From Prauserella alba (lineage in GTDB: Bacteria; Actinomycetota; Actinomycetes; Mycobacteriales; Pseudonocardiaceae), in assembly GCF_024171735.1 (NCBI RefSeq), contig NZ_JAMTCH010000005.1, forward strand, positions 62,001 through 126,000: DNA of 64,000 nt. Direction: 5' to 3'. This document shows positions 7,293 through 16,084 of this stretch, in pieces. Every line of letters starts with the position of its first letter. Positions within the stretch are counted from its first letter, which is position 1. The notes beneath the pieces were generated by a model. That model was not told the DNA's origin, did no database searches, and saw only the letters and a list, made by a program, of their open reading frames with translations. The translations under genes were made by a program, and so were the position numbers.

Positions 7293-7829
7293 TCACCTCC
7301 CGCCGGTCAGCTTCCACGACTCGCGCACGTGGCAATTGTGGTTCTCCCACCACTGCAGGTCGATCCGGTCGACGCGGAGTCGCACGGGCAGCACACCGCC
7401 CAGGTCGGCGGCGACCGTTTCCGGCGTGATGCCGTCGGCGACGCGATCGAGCGTCAGGTGTGGCACCACGTCGCCGAACTCGCCGCGGTAGGGCGGGCAC
7501 TGCGGGAACGCGGCGGTGAGCGAGCGGGTCAGCGTGCGCAGCGGTCGGTCGGGGTCGGCGCGCAGGTGGATGAGCCCGTCGGGGAACGTCTCGATCCTCG
7601 CCAGCACCGTGTCGAACGCGGGCGCCTCCGCGGCGATGCGGGCGACCACGTCCAGGTCGTCCTGCGTGGGGTCGGGCAGCCACGGCGCGAGCAGTGTGAT
7701 GTGGGCGTGCACGAACGACGGGTCCGCGGAGACGAACGACGGGTCGTAATGCGCGGTGCGGGTTCGGACGTAGCCTTCGAGCGGGTCGACACCGACAGCC
7801 AGCACCGAATGGCCCGGCGAGCGGGTCAC
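7293..7829 (-). CDS. 2'-5' RNA ligase / 2H phosphoesterase superfamily protein
   Basis: This protein of about 178 residues has two HxT motifs: HITLL near residue 43 and HLTLD near residue 126. These form the paired catalytic histidines of 2H phosphoesterases (LigT, cyclic phosphodiesterases, YjcG-like). The substrate is unknown; actinobacterial members may process 2',3'-cyclic or 2',5' linkages in RNA or nucleotides. The GTG start overlaps the stop of the upstream DUF368 gene by 4 bp (GTGA), indicating coupling. Confidence 0.85.
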   Translation of the reverse strand: MTRSPGHSVLAVGVDPLEGYVRTRTAHYDPSFVSADPSFVHAHITLLAPWLPDPTQDDLDVVARIAAEAPAFDTVLARIETFPDGLIHLRADPDRPLRTLTRSLTAAFPQCPPYRGEFGDVVPHLTLDRVADGITPETVAADLGGVLPVRLRVDRIDLQWWENHNCHVRESWKLTGGR

Positions 7830-8800
7830 GCGGCGGGCGTGGTCTCCTGCTTACGCGTCATGCGCGCCTCGACCACCATCACGGCCACGACCACGCCGAA
7901 TCCGACAACGCCCAGCGTGAGCGCCATGCCGAGGTGGTCGCCGGGCGCGAGCAGGCCACGCTCCTCGGTCTGCCACGGCCACAGCGCCCGCAGACTGCCC
8001 GCCATGAGGCCCGTCAGGACGACGAGCGTGATGCGCTTGCGGTGCTCCAGCAGCCACTGCAGCACCTTGACGATCGACCCGAGGCCGATGACGGCGCCGA
8101 GGGCGAACAGACCGAGGTAGGCCAGGTCGCGGTCGTTCACCGCGCTGAGCGTCGGCTGGTAGAGGCCGATCGTGAGCAGCAGGAACGAACCGGACAGGCC
8201 GGGCAGTACCAGCGCGCAGATCGCCACGGCCGCCGACAGGATGATCACCGGTGCGGTGGCTTCGAGGTCACCGGGCGGCAGGCTGACCAGGACGTACACG
8301 ACCACGGCCGTGACCAGCGCGACCAGCCCGTCCTTCCACGTCCAGGGCGAACGGCCACCGAGGGAGTCCTTCGCAGGCGCCTTCCTCGACATCGAGTACG
8401 GCACCCACAGCGAGGCCAGCACCATGCCGAAGAACAGCGCGCGCGTCTGCACGGGGTGCTCCTCGACCCACACCTCCATCAGGCTCGCCATGATCAGCAG
8501 TGCGGCGAACATGCCCGCCAGCAGCGGGATGATCGTCCGCCAGGCGACCGAACGGAACTCCTCGGACGCCCTGCCCATGCCCTTACCGCGCGGCAGGTCC
8601 GACACCGTGCGGACCACACCGGAGATGAGGTGTCCCGCCGAGGTGATCGCCGTGTCGTACACCTTCGTGACGAGTGCGACCGTGCCGCCGCTGACACCGG
8701 GAACGGTCTCGGCGGTGCCGATCAGCGCGCCGCGCACCACGTCGATGCCGTAGCTGGTCCACGCCGGTGCCTTACCCGCGCGCTGCGGCGATGTCGTCAC
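7826..8800 (-). CDS. DUF368 family polytopic membrane protein
   Basis: This integral membrane protein of about 324 residues starts VTTSPQRAG. It shows the DUF368 hallmark GALIGTAETVPGVSGGTVALVTKVYD near residues 24-47 and a mirrored VLPGLSGSFLLLTIGLY motif near 190, with some eight hydrophobic segments. DUF368 proteins (PopT) have been implicated in undecaprenyl-phosphate translocation in other bacteria, alongside DedA proteins; a lipid-carrier flippase role here is inference. The GTG at 8800 is preceded by AAGGAGA at good spacing. The next upstream gene is 230 bp away, so this gene probably heads the three-gene leftward operon. Confidence 0.87.
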   Translation of the reverse strand: MTTSPQRAGKAPAWTSYGIDVVRGALIGTAETVPGVSGGTVALVTKVYDTAITSAGHLISGVVRTVSDLPRGKGMGRASEEFRSVAWRTIIPLLAGMFAALLIMASLMEVWVEEHPVQTRALFFGMVLASLWVPYSMSRKAPAKDSLGGRSPWTWKDGLVALVTAVVVYVLVSLPPGDLEATAPVIILSAAVAICALVLPGLSGSFLLLTIGLYQPTLSAVNDRDLAYLGLFALGAVIGLGSIVKVLQWLLEHRKRITLVVLTGLMAGSLRALWPWQTEERGLLAPGDHLGMALTLGVVGFGVVVAVMVVEARMTRKQETTPAA

Positions 8801-9033
8801 ACTCTCTCCTTCGTCCGGCCGGGTCCTCGTGCGGACCGGCGGCTCCTTCGCGGCGACCGGGAACGGCCGCTTGCGGCTGCTTCCATGTTGGCAGGCGCCG
8901 GGTTCCGGGCCGCCGGAGGTCCTCACCCGGGCACGGATGAGGGCGCGCGGAGTCGCCACGTCATGATGCGGGGGCGGGCGTAGCCGCCGTGTGAACACGC
9001 CGTGCGGGTCCTGCGCGGTGCGTCGGTGTCGGC

Positions 9034-9579
9034 TCAGCGGCCCGCGCGGATGTCGGCGAGCGAGCGGTCGCGGCGGCGGAAGAAGTCGGCGATCTCGGCG
9101 TCACGCAGCGGTATGAACGCGAGCACGAGGAGCATGTTCCCCGGCAGCAGCAGCCACTCGGTCTGGGTCAGCGCGACGACCCACATCACCGCGCTCACCG
9201 GTGTGGCGACGAGCAGCACGGTGCGCGCCCATCGCTTCGGCTCGGCCAGCACCAGTGACGCGGGCACGACGAACGCGAACTGCACCGAAGTCACCACGAG
9301 CAACGTCCACAGCACGCGGTCGGTCGTCGGCACCGTCGCCGCCATGGCCAGCAGGACCGACAGGGTGCTGCTCAGCAACGTGAGCCACCTGATGCGGCCC
9401 ACGCGGCGGCGAATGCGCTCGTCCGGCGACTCGGGTTCGACGGCGTCGACCGCACCGGTTGCGGGGTCGGTGCTGGCGGCCGTTGCGTCGGCCTCCGCGC
9501 GCTCGCCGTCGACGGGACCGGTGTCGACGGGACCGGTGTCGTCGGTCTGCTCGTTCGGCTCGGTCGCCACCACGTTCAC
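9034..9579 (-). CDS. Small membrane protein of unknown function
   Basis: A disordered acidic N-terminus of about 55 residues (repeated DTGPVDTGPVDGE) leads into a basic stretch (ERIRRRVGRIR) and four hydrophobic segments, ending with a charged tail DFFRRRDRSLADIRAGR. I do not recognise the family. The GTG at 9573 (third codon) is the better start because GAGGGA lies 6 nt upstream of it. It stands alone on the minus strand and a 53-bp palindromic repeat lies upstream. Confidence 0.65.
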   Translation of the reverse strand: MNVVATEPNEQTDDTGPVDTGPVDGERAEADATAASTDPATGAVDAVEPESPDERIRRRVGRIRWLTLLSSTLSVLLAMAATVPTTDRVLWTLLVVTSVQFAFVVPASLVLAEPKRWARTVLLVATPVSAVMWVVALTQTEWLLLPGNMLLVLAFIPLRDAEIADFFRRRDRSLADIRAGR

Positions 9580-9674
9580 TCCCTCGGCTCGCCGCTGTCA
9601 CCTCCATCATCGACCATCCGGCCGGTGGGCGGGGTGCCAGGGAGGTGCCGGTGTGCGTGGTGGCACGTGCGACA

Positions 9675-9723
9675 CCCCGGGGGCACCCTGGTTGCGTTGA
9701 ATGCAACCAGGGTGCCCCCGGGG
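9675..9723. repeat. Palindromic repeat family A, copy 1
   Basis: Perfect 21-bp arms (9675-9695 and 9703-9723) flank a 7-nt loop GTTGAAT. It lies just downstream of the monooxygenase gene and could terminate its transcript. It shares the core GGCACC-TTGGTTGC with three other copies in this window. Confidence 0.85.
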
Positions 9724-9746
9724 GCTTTCACCGGTGACCGTTCCCG

Positions 9747-11582
9747 TCAACTCAGGTGATGCACCTCGGCGGGTTCGCGTACCGGCGTGGGGATGCCGAC
9801 GTGCCGCGCCTTGAGCTGCAGCGCCAGGTACAGCGAATAGTGCCGGGACTGGTGCAGGTTGCCACCGTGGAACCACAGCGCCTCCTGCTGCGTGGGCTTC
9901 CACATGTTGCGCTCCTCGCCTTCCCACGGGCCGGGGTCCTTGGCGGTGTCCGAACCGAGCCCCCACACCTTGCCCACCTTGTCGGCGACCTCCTGGCCCA
10001 TCAGGTCGGCGGCCCAGCCGTTCATCGATCCGTAGCCCGTGGCGTACACGACGAGGTCCGCGGGCAGCTCGGTGCCGTCGGCCAGCACGACGGAGTCCTC
10101 CGTGAGCCGTTCGACCTGGCCGTGCGCGAGCTTCACCTGCCCGTCGGCGACGAGGTCGGCCGCGCCGACGTCGATGTAGTAGCCCGAGCCGCGCCGCAGG
10201 TACTTCAGGAACAGGCCGGACTCGTCCTCGCCGAAGTCGAGCCAGAACCCGGCGCGTTCGAGCTTCGCGTAGAACTCGGAGTCGCGCTCCTTCATCTGCT
10301 CGTACAGCGGGATCTGGAACCGGTGCATGATCCGGTACGGCAGCGACGCGAAGATCATGTCGGCCTTCTCGGTGGTCACGCCCGAGGCCAGGGCGCGTTC
10401 CGAGTACAGGTCGCCCATGCCGATCTCCATGAGGCTTTCGCTCTTGACGATGTGCGTCGACGAGCGCTGCACCATGGTCACGTCGGCACCGTGTTCCCAC
10501 AGCGCGCCGCAGATGTCGAACGCCGAGTTGTTGCTGCCGATCACGACGACGCGCTTGCCCGTGTAGGCGTCGGGCCCGGGATGCTGCGAGGAGTGGTGCT
10601 GCTCGCCGCGGAACACGTCCTGCCCCGGCAGCTGCGGCACGTTCGGCTTGCCGGACATGCCGGTGGCCAGCACGACCTGTTTCGGGTGCAGGGTCATCCG
10701 CTCACCGTCGCGGTCGATCTCGACGGTCCACTCCTTCGTCGTGGGGTCGAACGTCGCCGAGGTGGCCTTGGTGGAGCCCCAGTACGGCACCTCCATGATC
10801 TTGACGTACGACTCGAGCCAGTCGGCGATCTTGTCCTTCGGGGCGAACACCGGCCAGTTGTCGGGGAACTTCAGGTAGGGCAGGTGGTCGTACCAGACCG
10901 GGTCGTGCAGGCACAGCGACTTGTAACGGCCGCGCCACTGGTCACCGGGGCGGGGATGGTTGTCGATCACCAGTGCGGGCACGTCCAGCTGCCGCAGCCG
11001 CGCACCGAGCGCGATGCCGCCCTGGCCGCCGCCGATCACCAGCACGTACGGCTGCACCGTGGTGCCGAGTTCGGCCTCTTCCTGCGCCCGCTTCTCGGCC
11101 CACGTCTGGCGCTGCGGGTTGATGCCGTGTTCGGCACCCATCGGCCGGTGCGTGCCGCGCGGTTCCTCGTGGCCCTTGAGTTCGTACATCGTGGTCAGCA
11201 GCGTCCACGCCTTGGTCTCGTGGTCCTCCGCCACGAGGCGGACCAGGCCGCGTCCCCGCCCGACCGCCGTCTCGAAGGTGAACCACGCGGTGATCACACC
11301 GTCGGCCTCCTCGGGTGGTTCTTCGAGAGCGAAGTGCGCGGGGTCGGCCTCGCCGAGGGTCGCTTCGAGCCGCCGCGTCACGCCGTCGGGATTCTCCGTG
11401 GTGGTGATGTTCCAGGTGAACGCGATGAGGTCGCGCCAGTAACTGGTCGCCGCGAACATGCTCGCCGCGCGGGGGATGTCTCGCGCGGCGAGTGCGTCGG
11501 CGAAACCGGTCAGCCAGTTCTCGGCCTTGCGCTGCGGGCTCGGCAGCGAGTCGGTTTGCGGAGAACCGAGGGTCTGCGTCAT
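9747..11582 (-). CDS. FAD/NAD(P)-dependent monooxygenase with N-terminal NTF2-like domain
   Basis: This two-part protein has about 611 residues. Residues 20-140 resemble a SnoaL/NTF2-like domain (WLTGFADALAARDIPRAASMFAATSYWRDLIAFTWNI). From about 178 there is a class B flavin monooxygenase: YVLVIGGGQGGIALGARLRQL (FAD dinucleotide fold), a second Rossmann motif VVVIGSNNSAFDICGALWEHG for NAD(P)H, and LVVYATGYG near the C-terminus, typical of FMO/Baeyer-Villiger-like enzymes. The substrate is unknown. ATG 11582 has GGGAGG upstream. It is divergent from a GAF-domain regulator that probably controls it. Palindrome copy 1 follows the gene. Confidence 0.88.
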   Translation of the reverse strand: MTQTLGSPQTDSLPSPQRKAENWLTGFADALAARDIPRAASMFAATSYWRDLIAFTWNITTTENPDGVTRRLEATLGEADPAHFALEEPPEEADGVITAWFTFETAVGRGRGLVRLVAEDHETKAWTLLTTMYELKGHEEPRGTHRPMGAEHGINPQRQTWAEKRAQEEAELGTTVQPYVLVIGGGQGGIALGARLRQLDVPALVIDNHPRPGDQWRGRYKSLCLHDPVWYDHLPYLKFPDNWPVFAPKDKIADWLESYVKIMEVPYWGSTKATSATFDPTTKEWTVEIDRDGERMTLHPKQVVLATGMSGKPNVPQLPGQDVFRGEQHHSSQHPGPDAYTGKRVVVIGSNNSAFDICGALWEHGADVTMVQRSSTHIVKSESLMEIGMGDLYSERALASGVTTEKADMIFASLPYRIMHRFQIPLYEQMKERDSEFYAKLERAGFWLDFGEDESGLFLKYLRRGSGYYIDVGAADLVADGQVKLAHGQVERLTEDSVVLADGTELPADLVVYATGYGSMNGWAADLMGQEVADKVGKVWGLGSDTAKDPGPWEGEERNMWKPTQQEALWFHGGNLHQSRHYSLYLALQLKARHVGIPTPVREPAEVHHLS

Positions 11583-11620
11583 TGGGGCCCTCCCTTGCGG
11601 CCACGTGGTTCATCGTGTGA

Positions 11621-11633
11621 TGTGGGATACACA
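11621..11633. promoter_or_regulatory. Candidate operator between monooxygenase and GAF regulator
   Basis: TGTGGGATACACA forms a short dyad (TGTG / CACA) in the middle of the 137-bp divergent intergenic region, a plausible binding site for the adjacent regulator. Assignment is inference from position and symmetry only. Confidence 0.3.
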
Positions 11634-11719
11634 GTCCGCGCAGAGTCGCCGGTCGGGCCAGCGTTGCGTCGCGTTGCACGCGCCGGGGCCGGCGGGAGGT
11701 GTCGTCGGGAGGTGCTGTC

Positions 11720-12907
11720 GTGGCCGGTGAGATGGCGTTGTCGGGGCTGCCGACCGACCTGTCGGAGCACGCGCGCGTGATGCAGCGGGTGCACGAGGCT
11801 GTGCTCGGCGGGTCGCGTCCGCCGGTCCGCCCGCGCGGCGTGGTGGAGCGGTCGTGGTCGCGGATGCTGGACCTCGGCCTGAACGTGTCGGGGTCGCCGC
11901 GCGCCGTGGTATCGCTGCCCGAGCTGGAGCTACGAAGGCGCCGGTCCGGGCTGGAACCGGTCATCGGCGACCTGCGTCAACTGCTGGGCCGTGCCGCCGA
12001 GACGTCGCCGTTCCTGGTGGTGGTGACCGACGCCGACGGCGTGATCCTGTGGCGCGACGGTGCCGCGCGGGTGCGGGCGTACGCCGATGCGCTGGGCTTC
12101 GCCGAGGGGGCGCGGTGGACCGAGACCACGGTCGGCACCAACGCGGTGGGCACGGCCCTCGTCGAGGCGGCGCCGGTGCAGCTGTTGGCCGCCGAACACT
12201 TCGAGTCGGCGCAGCACCCGTGGTATTGCTGCGCCGCACCGGTGCATTCGCCGGTGACGGGGGAGCTGTCCGGTGTGGTGGACATCAGCGGCCCGGCGCC
12301 GACGTTGCATCCGGCGATCGGTGCGCTGGTTGAGACGTCGGTGCGGCTCGCCGAATCCGGACTGTGGCGACTGCACGAACAGCGCCTCGAACGGCTGCGC
12401 CGCACGGCGGAACCCGTGCTCGGTGGGGTGGGGGAACCGCTGCTGGTCGTCGACGACGAGGGCTGGGTCGCGGTGCGGTCGGGGATCGCGGCCGGTGCGC
12501 GGGTTGCCGTGCCGCGGGAAGGACTGCCGATGACGGTCGCGGGTCTCGGGCTGTGCACCCCGGAACGACTCGGCGAGGGTTGGCTGCTGCGGCCGCGCCG
12601 CGACCGGGCGCCGATGGTCGCCGAGCTGGAGCTGGCGGGCGATCCCGTGGTGCGGGTGCACGGCGGCGACGGGTCGTGGTCTGCGGGGTTGACGAGGCGG
12701 CAGGCGCAGGTGCTGGCGCTGATCGCGGAGGCCGGTCCGGACGGTCTCGACGCGGCGGCGCTCGGCCGGGGCCTGTTCGGCGACGACGGGCACACGGTGA
12801 CGGCGCGCGCCGAGGTGTCACGGCTGCGGCGCGTGGTCGGTGACCTCGTCGCGTCCGCCCCGTACCGCCTGGTCGACGGGGTGAGGCTGACGGTCACCGG
12901 TGAGTAG
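11720..12907 (+). CDS. GAF-domain transcriptional regulator
   Basis: This is a regulator of about 395 residues. It opens like the sensory half of AcoR-type activators (RPRGVVERSWSRMLDLGLN), followed by a GAF-like sensor (FLVVVTDADGVILWRDG ... GARWTETTVGTNAVGTALVEAAPVQLLAAEHF near residues 95-165). The AAA+ sigma-54 domain of AcoR is absent. The C-terminal 100 residues carry a winged-helix-like region (LTRRQAQVLALIAEAGPDGLDAAALGRGLFGD ... RAEVSRLRRVVGDLV). GTG 11720 is chosen because GGGAGGT lies about 6 nt upstream; 11699 is an in-frame alternative. It is divergent from the flavin monooxygenase, its likely target. Confidence 0.85.
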   Translation: MAGEMALSGLPTDLSEHARVMQRVHEAVLGGSRPPVRPRGVVERSWSRMLDLGLNVSGSPRAVVSLPELELRRRRSGLEPVIGDLRQLLGRAAETSPFLVVVTDADGVILWRDGAARVRAYADALGFAEGARWTETTVGTNAVGTALVEAAPVQLLAAEHFESAQHPWYCCAAPVHSPVTGELSGVVDISGPAPTLHPAIGALVETSVRLAESGLWRLHEQRLERLRRTAEPVLGGVGEPLLVVDDEGWVAVRSGIAAGARVAVPREGLPMTVAGLGLCTPERLGEGWLLRPRRDRAPMVAELELAGDPVVRVHGGDGSWSAGLTRRQAQVLALIAEAGPDGLDAAALGRGLFGDDGHTVTARAEVSRLRRVVGDLVASAPYRLVDGVRLTVTGE

Positions 12908-13048
12908 TAGGTGTTCTCCGGGTGCCCCTTGAACGTGGGGCAGCCGTGATGCGGCCCCGGTGGTGTGTCGTTGGCACGAGTTCCGTGGTCGGCTCAGCGC
13001 GTCGACCTCCCGGAGGGAGGGTGACCGAACGGGATGCGGAAAAGGGCG

Positions 13049-13453
13049 TCAGGCGGAGGTGGCCGCGGTGACGTGGCTCAACACGCATGACCAGTGTCCG
13101 TCCCGCCTGACGAACACGTCGGTCGTCCACTCGTCGGCGTCGAACTGCTGTCCGCGGAAATTCGCGGTGTTCGTGATGCGTGTCGTCAGGATTGCTGTGT
13201 CGCCGTAGAAACGCACCCTGGCGTCGTCGACCCGGTCGAACGTCGAATGGGTCAGCTCGCCCGAGCGGACCACCGACAGGAACTGCTCCTTGGACGTGAT
13301 TCCCGTATCGGAGACGATCACCCACTCGTCCGCCGTGAAGCCGGCGATCCGATCGGGGTCGTTCGAGACGATCGCCCTCGCCCAGTTGTCCCCCGTGGTG
13401 AGCAGCTCCGCCGTGGCAGCCTCGTCCGTGCCGGGTGTGGCGTCGTTGTTCAT
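13049..13453 (-). CDS. NTF2-like (SnoaL) family protein
   Basis: This single-domain protein has about 134 residues. The cone-shaped NTF2-like fold is suggested by an N-terminal helix (TAELLTTGDNWARAIVSNDPDRIAGFTADEWVIV), TSKEQFLSVVRSG and a C-terminal beta sheet (GDTAILTTRITNTANFRGQQF ... WTTDVFVRRDGHWSCVLSHVT). Nothing identifies a substrate. It starts 15 bp downstream of the TIGR03086-type gene on the same strand, so the two are probably cotranscribed. Confidence 0.83.
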   Translation of the reverse strand: MNNDATPGTDEAATAELLTTGDNWARAIVSNDPDRIAGFTADEWVIVSDTGITSKEQFLSVVRSGELTHSTFDRVDDARVRFYGDTAILTTRITNTANFRGQQFDADEWTTDVFVRRDGHWSCVLSHVTAATSA

Positions 13454-13468
13454 GGTCTCTCCTCCCGC

Positions 13469-14044
13469 TCAGCCCGGGCGGCGTCCCAGGAGAGCGACGA
13501 GACGGTCGATCGGTGCGGCGTCGTCCGGGTGCGGCTGTGGCGGGGCGAACGGCCCGTCGTCACCGCGTCCCATGCTTGCCAGCTGTTGGTGGGTGAACGC
13601 GAGCGCGCGCTCGACGACGGCGTCGGGGTAGTCGACGCGCTGGCCTGTGGCGGTGGCGAGATCCCAGCCGTGCACGAGGTCCTCGACGGTTCGCAGCTGT
13701 ACCGCGGCGATGCCGGGAATGGCGCCGACGGGCGCTTCGATGACCTGTTCCAGTGCGCCCGGCCTGCGGAACGCGGTGACGATGTCGGAGGCGTGCGTGC
13801 GGTAGGCGCCTGCGGGGTCGTCGCCGAGCGCGTCGGCACGGCCGGGGTCGAGCGGGTAGCCGGGTTTACCGGCCAGCAGCCCGGCGAAGAGCTTGTTGCC
13901 GAGGGCGAGGTGGTTCGTCACGTCGCGTACCGACCACGCGCTGCACGGCGTCGCGGACTGCCACTGATCGGCGCGGATGCCGGCGACGATGTCACCGACG
14001 GCCTGCAGGCTCGTGTCCAGGTCGTCCACGGGTGCGGTCGTCAT
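13469..14044 (-). CDS. TIGR03086-type (mycothiol maleylpyruvate isomerase N-like, DinB fold) protein
   Basis: This four-helix-bundle protein has about 191 residues. It shows the family landmarks WQSATPCSAWSVRDVTNHLALGNKLF (first metal-ligand His in NHL, near residue 45) and VEDLVHGWDLATATGQ (second His near residue 128), ending in FAPPQPHPDDAAPIDRLVALLGRRP, the conserved TIGR03086 tail. Family members are putative metal-dependent, mycothiol-linked transferases; the substrate here is unknown. ATG 14044 follows a GGGGG site. It sits upstream of the NTF2-like gene. Confidence 0.87.
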   Translation of the reverse strand: MTTAPVDDLDTSLQAVGDIVAGIRADQWQSATPCSAWSVRDVTNHLALGNKLFAGLLAGKPGYPLDPGRADALGDDPAGAYRTHASDIVTAFRRPGALEQVIEAPVGAIPGIAAVQLRTVEDLVHGWDLATATGQRVDYPDAVVERALAFTHQQLASMGRGDDGPFAPPQPHPDDAAPIDRLVALLGRRPG

Positions 14045-14095
14045 TGAAACCCCCAGTCGCTTCGCGAACGTCGTTGTTCTTCGTGCCGGGGCCCA

Positions 14096-14177
14096 CCGTG
14101 CTGGATCCAGCATGCCGGGCTTCCGCATCGGGCCCGCCGTGCCGGATCCACCGTGCCGGGCTTCCGTACCGGGCCCG
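14096..14177. repeat. 41-bp tandem duplication
   Basis: Bases 14096-14136 and 14137-14177 are two diverged copies of a 41-bp unit (both contain TGCCGGGCTTCCG and end CGGGCCCG). They lie in the intergenic region upstream of the TIGR03086-type gene. The rest of the 277-bp gap shows no gene. Confidence 0.75.
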
Positions 14178-14321
14178 ATGACGCGAGTGGACCCTTCGCG
14201 TCACCTGGGGACCCCCATTTCTCACGCTACCGTCCGCCCGCGACAGTTTCCGCCTCTCGAGTCCGCGGTGGGCTACGTCAGACGGCCCACTCGAGCTGCA
14301 CAGCTCGCCGGCCGGTGGCCG

Positions 14322-15212
14322 TCACGTGTCCTGCGGAGTGCCGGACGCCGCCCGCGCCGCGGCGGCCATGTGCTCCACACAGCCGTGTACCCGGGCGAGT
14401 ACCGGGGCGGGCCACACCTCCTCGGCGTACTCACTGCCGAGGTACAGCTCCCGCGCGTGCTCGATGACGGCGCGGTACTCCTCGGGCAGCCGCTGTGCCG
14501 CCCACGCCGCGGCCTCGTCCTTGGGCAGGATCTCGCCCGTTTCGATCGTCACCCACACACGCGCCACCGTGAGCACCACGTTCCGGGTATCGGTGTCGAC
14601 ACCGGACAGCGCCTCGTCGAGGCCCGCCAGGCTCGCGCGGACGACGTCGGCGTGTGGGAGCGGCGCCAGCACCTCGGCCGGCGGCGGTCCCGCCAGCGTC
14701 CGGTTGCCGGCCAGCGCCGACACCATCGCCAACACCAGGTCCGGCATCGGCTCCGGCCGCGGCACGTAACCCGCCTCGTACCGGTCCCTGAGCCACTCGC
14801 CGTAGAGGTAGTCGACCACCGGCGGAAACCGCCGCGACGCGGCGTCCGCCGTCTCCGCACCACCCCGCGTCACGTCGCCGTCCTCCGCGCCGGACCGCGA
14901 CGCACCGTCCGGATCTGGGGTATCGCCTGCGACGTCGCCGCGGACCGCCACCATCAGCTCCACGGGCCGCAACCCGCCGCCGATCCCGGACATCCCGAGC
15001 AGCCCACGCGTCAACTCCCGCCGCCGGTCGTCGTCGAGCCCGCGCCGCGTCACCGCGAGCACGTCGAGATCGCTCGCGGGCCGCAGCCCACCCAGCACCG
15101 CCGACCCGTGCAGGTAGCAGCCGATGACGTCGTCGCCGATCACGCCGTCGAGCAGCTCGGCCACCCGCAGCGCGAGTCCCTCGTCCGCCGTCGGCCGGCC
15201 CCTGTCAGTCAT
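14322..15212 (-). CDS. Aminoglycoside adenylyltransferase (AadA-like) family protein
   Basis: This nucleotidyltransferase has about 296 residues. The N-terminal catalytic signature is GSAVLGGLRPASDLDVLAV near residues 36-54 (GS...DxD). The C-terminal helical domain of AadA/ANT(3'')-type enzymes contains RNVVLTVARVWVTIETGEILPKDEAAAWAAQRLPEEYRAVIEHARELYLG. In characterised homologues this fold adenylylates streptomycin and spectinomycin. An acidic insert (GDVAGDTPDPDGASRSGAEDG, about 40 residues) separates the strand bearing ELMV from the rest and is unusual. The ATG at 15212 has GGGAGGTAG 5 nt upstream. Resistance activity is plausible but not shown. Confidence 0.82.
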   Translation of the reverse strand: MTDRGRPTADEGLALRVAELLDGVIGDDVIGCYLHGSAVLGGLRPASDLDVLAVTRRGLDDDRRRELTRGLLGMSGIGGGLRPVELMVAVRGDVAGDTPDPDGASRSGAEDGDVTRGGAETADAASRRFPPVVDYLYGEWLRDRYEAGYVPRPEPMPDLVLAMVSALAGNRTLAGPPPAEVLAPLPHADVVRASLAGLDEALSGVDTDTRNVVLTVARVWVTIETGEILPKDEAAAWAAQRLPEEYRAVIEHARELYLGSEYAEEVWPAPVLARVHGCVEHMAAAARAASGTPQDT

Positions 15213-15419
15213 GTCGCCTACCTCCCGGTGTGCGCCCGCCGTGCCCGGAAACCCGGTGCGGATGTCACGTCGTCCGCCGACCGCACCACACCGCTCCCGG
15301 CGCCGTGTTTCCGCCCCAGCGCCAGCGTGCCCGGCCGGACGGGAACCGGCCATCCGTGCCGGCCGACACGTTCGGGTCCGGCCGCCCACGCGCCCGGCCT
15401 TCTGGTTGACTCGGTGGCC

Positions 15420-15998
15420 ATGCGACGACCTCCCGCGTTCGGTACTCGTGCCGTCCTGGCAGGCCTCGCAGCCGCGACGGTCACCCTCGCCGGCTGCGAC
15501 ATCCCGGAACCCGGCGGCGACGGCGGCGGCAGTACCGCCACGGGACAGCCGACCCGCACTGTCACTCGCACCCAGCCCGCACCGCAACTGCCGCCCGAAC
15601 CGCAGCCGGCGGGAGCCGTCGACGCCTGCCCCTACCTGCCCACCGCCGACGCGGAACGGGCCAACGGGCAGGGCGTGAGCGAAGTCCGCATCTCGACCGA
15701 CGAGCCGCATCCGACGTGCTTCTTCTACCGGCCCGACGGCGAGGTCCAGCTGACCACGCAGGTGTTCACCGGCGACCCCGACGTCGCCACGGGTATCGTC
15801 GACCGGGCCGCACCCATCGACACGTCGAACCCCACCGAGCAGCCGCCCGGCTGGAGCGGCGGCTACCTGTCCGGAGACGAGGGCGCCGTCTACGCCGTGG
15901 CGAAACAGGGCACGGCCGTCGTCGTCACCACCAACCAGGCACAGAGCATCAAGGCCAGGACCGTCGCCACCGACGTCATCGCCACGCTCGGCCTGTGA
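15420..15998 (+). CDS. Putative lipoprotein with DUF2020-like domain
   Basis: This protein of about 192 residues has a lipobox (ATVTLAGC, Cys near residue 26) after a basic, hydrophobic signal. A Pro/Thr-rich linker (TGQPTRTVTRTQPAPQLPPEPQPA) precedes a domain resembling DUF2020: DACPYLPTADAERANGQGVSEVRIS ... HPTCFFYRPDGEVQLTTQVF, with two conserved Cys that could form a disulfide. The remainder ends in a helix typical of a substrate-free cell-envelope domain. ATG 15420 is used; GTG 15414 is possible. Predicted to be anchored to the outer face of the membrane. Function unknown. Confidence 0.78.
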   Translation: MRRPPAFGTRAVLAGLAAATVTLAGCDIPEPGGDGGGSTATGQPTRTVTRTQPAPQLPPEPQPAGAVDACPYLPTADAERANGQGVSEVRISTDEPHPTCFFYRPDGEVQLTTQVFTGDPDVATGIVDRAAPIDTSNPTEQPPGWSGGYLSGDEGAVYAVAKQGTAVVVTTNQAQSIKARTVATDVIATLGL

Positions 15999-16084
15999 CC
16001 ACGTCCCGCGACCGGCGACGACGTCGATTCCTCGCACAGAGTGACCGGTTGACGACGCAGAACGGGCCACGACGTGAGTACGGC

